Shown here: positions 13,070 to 16,557 of the stretch, piece after piece
How positions within the stretch are numbered: position 1 is the first letter of the stretch
How the letters are laid out: each line of letters starts with the position of its first letter
Source of the DNA: QQUD01 sp039029915
GTDB lineage: Bacteria; Chloroflexota; Anaerolineae; Promineifilales; Promineifilaceae
DNA: 16,557 nucleotides
Reading direction: 5' to 3'
Assembly (NCBI GenBank): GCA_039029915.1
Contig: JBCCFD010000134.1
Location: 1-16,557, forward strand
Notes under the pieces: model-generated
What the model was told of the DNA's origin: nothing
What the model saw: the letters and a program-made list of their open reading frames with translations, nothing else
Databases searched by the model: none
Made by a program: the position numbers and the translations under genes

Positions 13070-15001
13070 ATGCTTGATTGGCAACAAGTTATCGACAGCA
13101 TTTCTCATGCTATCATCGTTCTTGATCATCAAAATAAAGTTTACGCTTACAATCATTTAGCCTGTTCATTTTTTGATCATACGGTAGAAAATCCAATTGG
13201 TCTTTTTATCGATGACTGTGTTTTACCTTGGGTTTTTCAATCAGATCGATTAGATAATACAGTGCTGAATTCTTTCCAACTTTTAGACCAAAGCAAAGCA
13301 GATGCTTCTTTTTGGGTCACGATCAAGCCAATTTTTGATGAGCACCAAAATATTAACGGCCGTTATATTTCAATCGAGCCTTACGAAAAGCAACATCTAG
13401 ATACGGCCGTTGAGGCTAAGTCAAACTTTCTAGATATTGTCAGCCACGAACTACGAACACCTCTCAATGCCGTCACCGGTCACATCAACATGCTGCGAAA
13501 CACCAGTCTCGATTCTGAACAAATCGACTTGGTAAAATCAATCATAGAAAATGGGGATCGGCTTGGTAATATCATCACCCAGTTAATCGAATATTCCCAA
13601 GCGGAAGATTCTAACTACGACTTGCATCCCCAACCGTTTAATCTTCAAACACTTCTTTGCGATATTGTGCCAACATACAACACAAATATTTACGGAAAAC
13701 CTATCACTATCAACTGGTCAATTTCTGAAGGAAATCCTCAGGTATTGTTAGCAGACTCCATACGAATACGTCAGCTCTTAAAATATTTAATGGACAATGC
13801 CATAAAATTCACTGAAGAAGGTCAAATCGATGTAACGGCCGTTGTTGAAAAGCAGGAAGAATCTGATGCCCGTCTGCTAAAAATATCCGTTGCTGATACC
13901 GGCATAGGCATTCCTACCTCCCAACATTCCCAAATTTTTAAACCTTTTTATCAAAATGATACGTCTCTTACACGCCAATATGAAGGCTTAGGTATCAGTT
14001 TAGCAATTGCAAAAAAGATATGCCATCATATGGGTGGTGATCTTGAATTTACCAGTCAAAATGGTACCGGATCAACATTTACTCTGTCAGTTTTTGTCGA
14101 AGAGACCAACATCATCCCCGATAAAACCCCCTCTGAAAATAATCTCGCCTTGCGGAATAAGCGCATTCTGATCATCGGCCGTCACGTTGATTTTCGGCGA
14201 ACGATTAGCCGAGACGCTAAGCTGGCTGGCATGCATCCTTATGTGGCTAGCAGTCATGCGGAAGCCCAATATTGGTTAAGCAAAGATAGTTTCGACATGA
14301 TCTGCATTGAAGAGTCATTACTGGACGAAGCTTTTGACTTTTTACGCCAGCTAAAGGAGCAAAATAAACCGATTGCGTTTATCTTAATCGACCAAAACAT
14401 CAATCAAGCTGAAATTGAGTTTCCATTTGACAGTATATTAAAAACCCCTTTCACTTCTTCATCAATATACGAAATATTTATTCGTTCTCTCCACGTATCC
14501 AAGAATCATTCATCTCACCAAACCTCTGAGCTTAAAGAAAATGCGCTGATGGCCAATCACCATCCCTTGAAGATCATTTTGGTCGAAGACAACATGATTA
14601 ACAAAAAGGTAGCAGAGCGGATGTTGGAGCGATTAGGTTACAAAATCGACCACGCAACGAATGGGCAAATTGGTTTAGATCTAATCTTAGAAAATGATTA
14701 TGATGTCGTCTTGATGGATATTCAAATGCCGATTATGGATGGTATTACTGCAACAAAAAAAATACGTCAGCAAAATGAAAAAATTAAGCAGCCAACCATA
14801 ATTGCAGTCACGGCCCATGCGAGAGAAGGCGACCGTGAAAAATATTTAGCAGTTGGGATGAATGCTTATGTAAGTAAACCAATTAAGATGGATGCACTTG
14901 TTGAAGCACTTTATGCCTGCCAACCCACCACGCCAGTCCAGTCATCCGGTAAATCAAACCAAAAAAAAAAGTTAAGACAACACACGGCATTAATTTCTTG
15001 A
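13070..15001 (+). CDS. Hybrid histidine kinase: PAS-like, HisKA, HATPase, pseudo-receiver, receiver
   Basis: The 643-residue kinase has no membrane segment, so it is cytoplasmic. It starts with a PAS-like sensor (about 1-105). HisKA has phospho-accepting H126 in FLDIVSHELRTPLNAV. The HATPase has N box DNAIKF (242-247), G1 DTGIG (276-280) and G2 GLGISLA (306-312). A receiver-like domain (about 364-476) has no phosphoacceptor aspartate: the site reads CIEESL, and the acidic pocket is lost, although K458 is kept. A complete receiver follows (about 500-617) with E506-D507, D550 in VLMDIQMP, T581 and K603. The last residues are lysine-rich, encoded by an A10 tract, and the gene overlaps the next Hpt by 4 bases in another frame. 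It probably works with the Hpt proteins as a phosphorelay. Palindromes are at 13356, 13403 and 13835. Confidence 0.93.
   Translation: MLDWQQVIDSISHAIIVLDHQNKVYAYNHLACSFFDHTVENPIGLFIDDCVLPWVFQSDRLDNTVLNSFQLLDQSKADASFWVTIKPIFDEHQNINGRYISIEPYEKQHLDTAVEAKSNFLDIVSHELRTPLNAVTGHINMLRNTSLDSEQIDLVKSIIENGDRLGNIITQLIEYSQAEDSNYDLHPQPFNLQTLLCDIVPTYNTNIYGKPITINWSISEGNPQVLLADSIRIRQLLKYLMDNAIKFTEEGQIDVTAVVEKQEESDARLLKISVADTGIGIPTSQHSQIFKPFYQNDTSLTRQYEGLGISLAIAKKICHHMGGDLEFTSQNGTGSTFTLSVFVEETNIIPDKTPSENNLALRNKRILIIGRHVDFRRTISRDAKLAGMHPYVASSHAEAQYWLSKDSFDMICIEESLLDEAFDFLRQLKEQNKPIAFILIDQNINQAEIEFPFDSILKTPFTSSSIYEIFIRSLHVSKNHSSHQTSELKENALMANHHPLKIILVEDNMINKKVAERMLERLGYKIDHATNGQIGLDLILENDYDVVLMDIQMPIMDGITATKKIRQQNEKIKQPTIIAVTAHAREGDREKYLAVGMNAYVSKPIKMDALVEALYACQPTTPVQSSGKSNQKKKLRQHTALIS
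14961..14971 (+). promoter_or_regulatory. Candidate -1 frameshift site (A10G tract)
   Basis: Ten A bases and a G (14961-14971) lie near the kinase 3' end. In the kinase frame the codons AAA (14966-14968) and AAG (14969-14971) are preceded by A, giving A AAA AAG, the heptamer used in E. coli dnaX. A -1 slip would continue into the Hpt frame, which is open from 14953 to its stop at 15330. No clear upstream Shine-Dalgarno-like stimulator or strong downstream hairpin is seen, which weakens the case for programmed shifting. Confidence 0.45.
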
Positions 15002-15330
15002 TTTTAAAAGATCTCTTTGGTGAAGATATTGATGTTTTTTTAAATGAAATGGCACCGATCTTTCTCGAAGATAGTCATAGCCTCATGGAACAACTTAATT
15101 CGGCTATTCCGCTCGGTGATTTCAAAACAGTCAAGGAAGCGGCCCATGCGCTAAAAGGATCAAGCGCCAGTTTAGGCATGGAAGTCCTTGCTCAATTATG
15201 TACCGAGCTGGAGGGGTGTGATGCTGGCAAAGTGCCAGTGGACCTTGATAAGGTATTTTTAGAAATGCGGATAGAACACGACCGTATTTGCAAATTCTTA
15301 TCAAGCCAGTGTCAATATGCACCTGCGTAA
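14998..15330 (+). CDS. Hpt domain, possibly the C-terminal domain of the preceding kinase
   Basis: The Hpt bundle (110 residues from TTG 14998) has the active site AAHALKGSSASLG (48-60) with H50. Its only nearby start is TTG, overlapping the kinase stop as TTGA, and no ribosome site precedes it. It could be made by reinitiation after the kinase stop, or as a kinase-Hpt fusion through -1 slippage at 14961-14971. It could also be a true single gene split by a homopolymer error (11 A in place of 10). ArcB- and BarA-type kinases carry exactly this receiver-Hpt end. Its closest visible relative is the Hpt at 12554-12928. The C-terminal part, about 80-110, forms the last helix. Confidence 0.88.
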   Translation: MILKDLFGEDIDVFLNEMAPIFLEDSHSLMEQLNSAIPLGDFKTVKEAAHALKGSSASLGMEVLAQLCTELEGCDAGKVPVDLDKVFLEMRIEHDRICKFLSSQCQYAPA

Positions 15331-15400
15331 GTATCGCAAATAACAAAATGTAGAGAGTTCTTTTCGATTACTGAATAGGCGGATAAAATCGTCCCTTAGG

Positions 15401-16557
15401 ATGAATAATCAATCAAGACTACCCAATCCTTTCCATCTTGAAGGAGACCCGATAAACGGCCGTTTATTTGTGGGTCGCCAATCCATTTTTGATTGGCTAT
15501 CTGAAAATCAGAACAATCAAGATGGCACCCGAATTTTGCTTCTAATGGGTGAGCCTCAAATTGGGAAAACTTCCCTTCTCCAACAGCTAAGAAACAGTCA
15601 AGACAGCGCAGAGCACAAATCCATTTACGTTAATTGCCACACGCTAAACAGTACAAGCATTAGCCAATTTTTGTTTAGCTTCACCAAATCCATACTGGAA
15701 GCGCTAAATTTCATAAACCTTCCTGCATTTTCAAACCTACGCCAGGCTGATTTTGTTGCAAAGCCGTTCAAAAAGCTTGGTGAAACGCTCCGGGAAATTG
15801 AAAATCATGTTGATACCGCAAAGTTAATCTATCTAATAGACAATTTTGATGGTGCTTGGTCAGAACTTGCTGATACAGATAGGCCTGAATCGATCATAGC
15901 CAAGCTCAATAAGCAGCTGAATACAACTCAATTTAGTCAGTTTATTTTAACCACGCTGATCAATCCTATTTGGTACTCAGACGAATTTGAATCATTCAAA
16001 GTTGAGGAAATCCCTTCCCTTTCCCCATCAGAAACAGCCCAATTATTTCGCTTGGCCATGCGCGCCACTATCGTCGACGATGTCGCAAAATATATTCATG
16101 CGCTAACCGATGGGAAACCCATACTCCTTCATAAGATTGGTCACGCGTTATTTGAGTGGCAGCAATCTGCAAACATACAGCAACTCACCCGGTCCGATGT
16201 TGCTAAAGCAGCCTTAGATATAGATCTTGTCAAGCCTACCGAGCTATCAAACTTTCAACCAAGCCCCGTCATCACAAAGGTTGGTCGATTCCGCCCATTT
16301 TCACCCATTCAGATGGCTGGGTTAGCGCTGGGTCTGTTATTAATTCCTCTTTGGATGTTATTTTCGTTTGGCCCAGCGGATGCGCAAATTGAGGAAACCT
16401 CAATTTCGTTTGCTAACCAACCAACAGAAACTGAAAATTTAGCCAACTTAGCAATCGAGCCAACCATTGAACTAGAAAATATTAGCACGAGTCAGACCGA
16501 AACTCCGGAGCCACTACAAGACCCAAGCCCAACTGTTGAACCGACCCTCACAAACAC
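15401..16557 (+). CDS. Membrane-anchored AAA/STAND-type NTPase, partial (3' end outside window)
   Basis: I translated this frame from ATG 15401; it is open to the window end (385 residues). The N-terminus has GRLFVGRQ (20-27), the entry motif of STAND/AAA_16-type NTPases. Walker A GEPQIGKTS (50-58) and Walker B LIYLIDNFD (142-150) follow. A winged-helix-like stretch follows at about 205-275. A single membrane segment (about 303-322) comes next, then a Thr/Pro/Glu-rich region that continues out of the window. With an N-terminal ATPase inside, the C-terminal part is probably exported. There is no well-spaced ribosome site (AGG touches the ATG); a TAAAAT box at 15384-15389 might give a very short leader. 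A palindrome is at 15456-15463. The function is unknown; position suggests a link with the phosphorelay genes. Confidence 0.82.
   Translation, partial: MNNQSRLPNPFHLEGDPINGRLFVGRQSIFDWLSENQNNQDGTRILLLMGEPQIGKTSLLQQLRNSQDSAEHKSIYVNCHTLNSTSISQFLFSFTKSILEALNFINLPAFSNLRQADFVAKPFKKLGETLREIENHVDTAKLIYLIDNFDGAWSELADTDRPESIIAKLNKQLNTTQFSQFILTTLINPIWYSDEFESFKVEEIPSLSPSETAQLFRLAMRATIVDDVAKYIHALTDGKPILLHKIGHALFEWQQSANIQQLTRSDVAKAALDIDLVKPTELSNFQPSPVITKVGRFRPFSPIQMAGLALGLLLIPLWMLFSFGPADAQIEETSISFANQPTETENLANLAIEPTIELENISTSQTETPEPLQDPSPTVEPTLTN

Overview
The window is 16.6 kb of bacterial chromosome with moderate GC and dense, mostly operonic genes. No rRNA, tRNA, CRISPR or transposase gene is visible. 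Three things suggest a monoderm, probably Chloroflexota-like (Anaerolineae-type) organism: a sortase beside its own LPxxG-anchored substrate, a membrane NTPase with a Pro/Thr-rich exported linker, and a compact his operon with a stand-alone hisB. This assignment is inference with modest confidence; nothing in the window proves taxonomy.

Region 1 (1-4453, minus strand) is a histidine operon read right to left: hisB, hisH, hisA, a HAD phosphatase of the YjjG/YfnB type, hisF, hisI, hisE, then a metallophosphoesterase cut by the window edge. hisB/hisH and hisH/hisA overlap by 4 bases. HisB is only the dehydratase, so the HAD gene between hisA and hisF is a candidate for the missing histidinol-phosphatase.

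Region 2 (4454-9850, plus strand) holds cell-envelope and housekeeping genes: a secreted LysM/M23 endopeptidase, an mgtE-sirtuin pair with a 1-base gap, a sortase and its probable cell-wall substrate. Two divergent copies of a roughly 120-bp intergenic repeat with an 11-bp inverted repeat bracket the mgtE-sirtuin pair. Region 3 (9851-11113) has an isolated 16-bp perfect inverted repeat and a VAT-1-like oxidoreductase on the minus strand.

Region 4 (11244-16557, plus strand) is a signalling cluster: a receiver fused to a CpaE/TadZ-like ATPase with a degenerate P-loop, an Hpt protein, a hybrid histidine kinase (PAS-like, HisKA, HATPase, pseudo-receiver, true receiver), a second Hpt, and a membrane-anchored AAA/STAND-type NTPase that runs off the window. 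The kinase and second Hpt meet at an A10 tract containing the heptamer A AAA AAG in the right phase for -1 frameshifting, which would fuse them into one ArcB/BarA-like phosphorelay protein. The spacer before the kinase contains three interleaved inverted repeats.

Two window-wide patterns stand out. The palindrome ACGGCCGT occurs 20 times, all inside genes, against about 0.25 expected under equal base use, reminiscent of cyanobacterial HIP1. Three genes (peptidase, sortase, VAT-1-like) have sigma70-like promoters whose -10 box lies 6-8 bases before the start codon, implying leaderless mRNAs.
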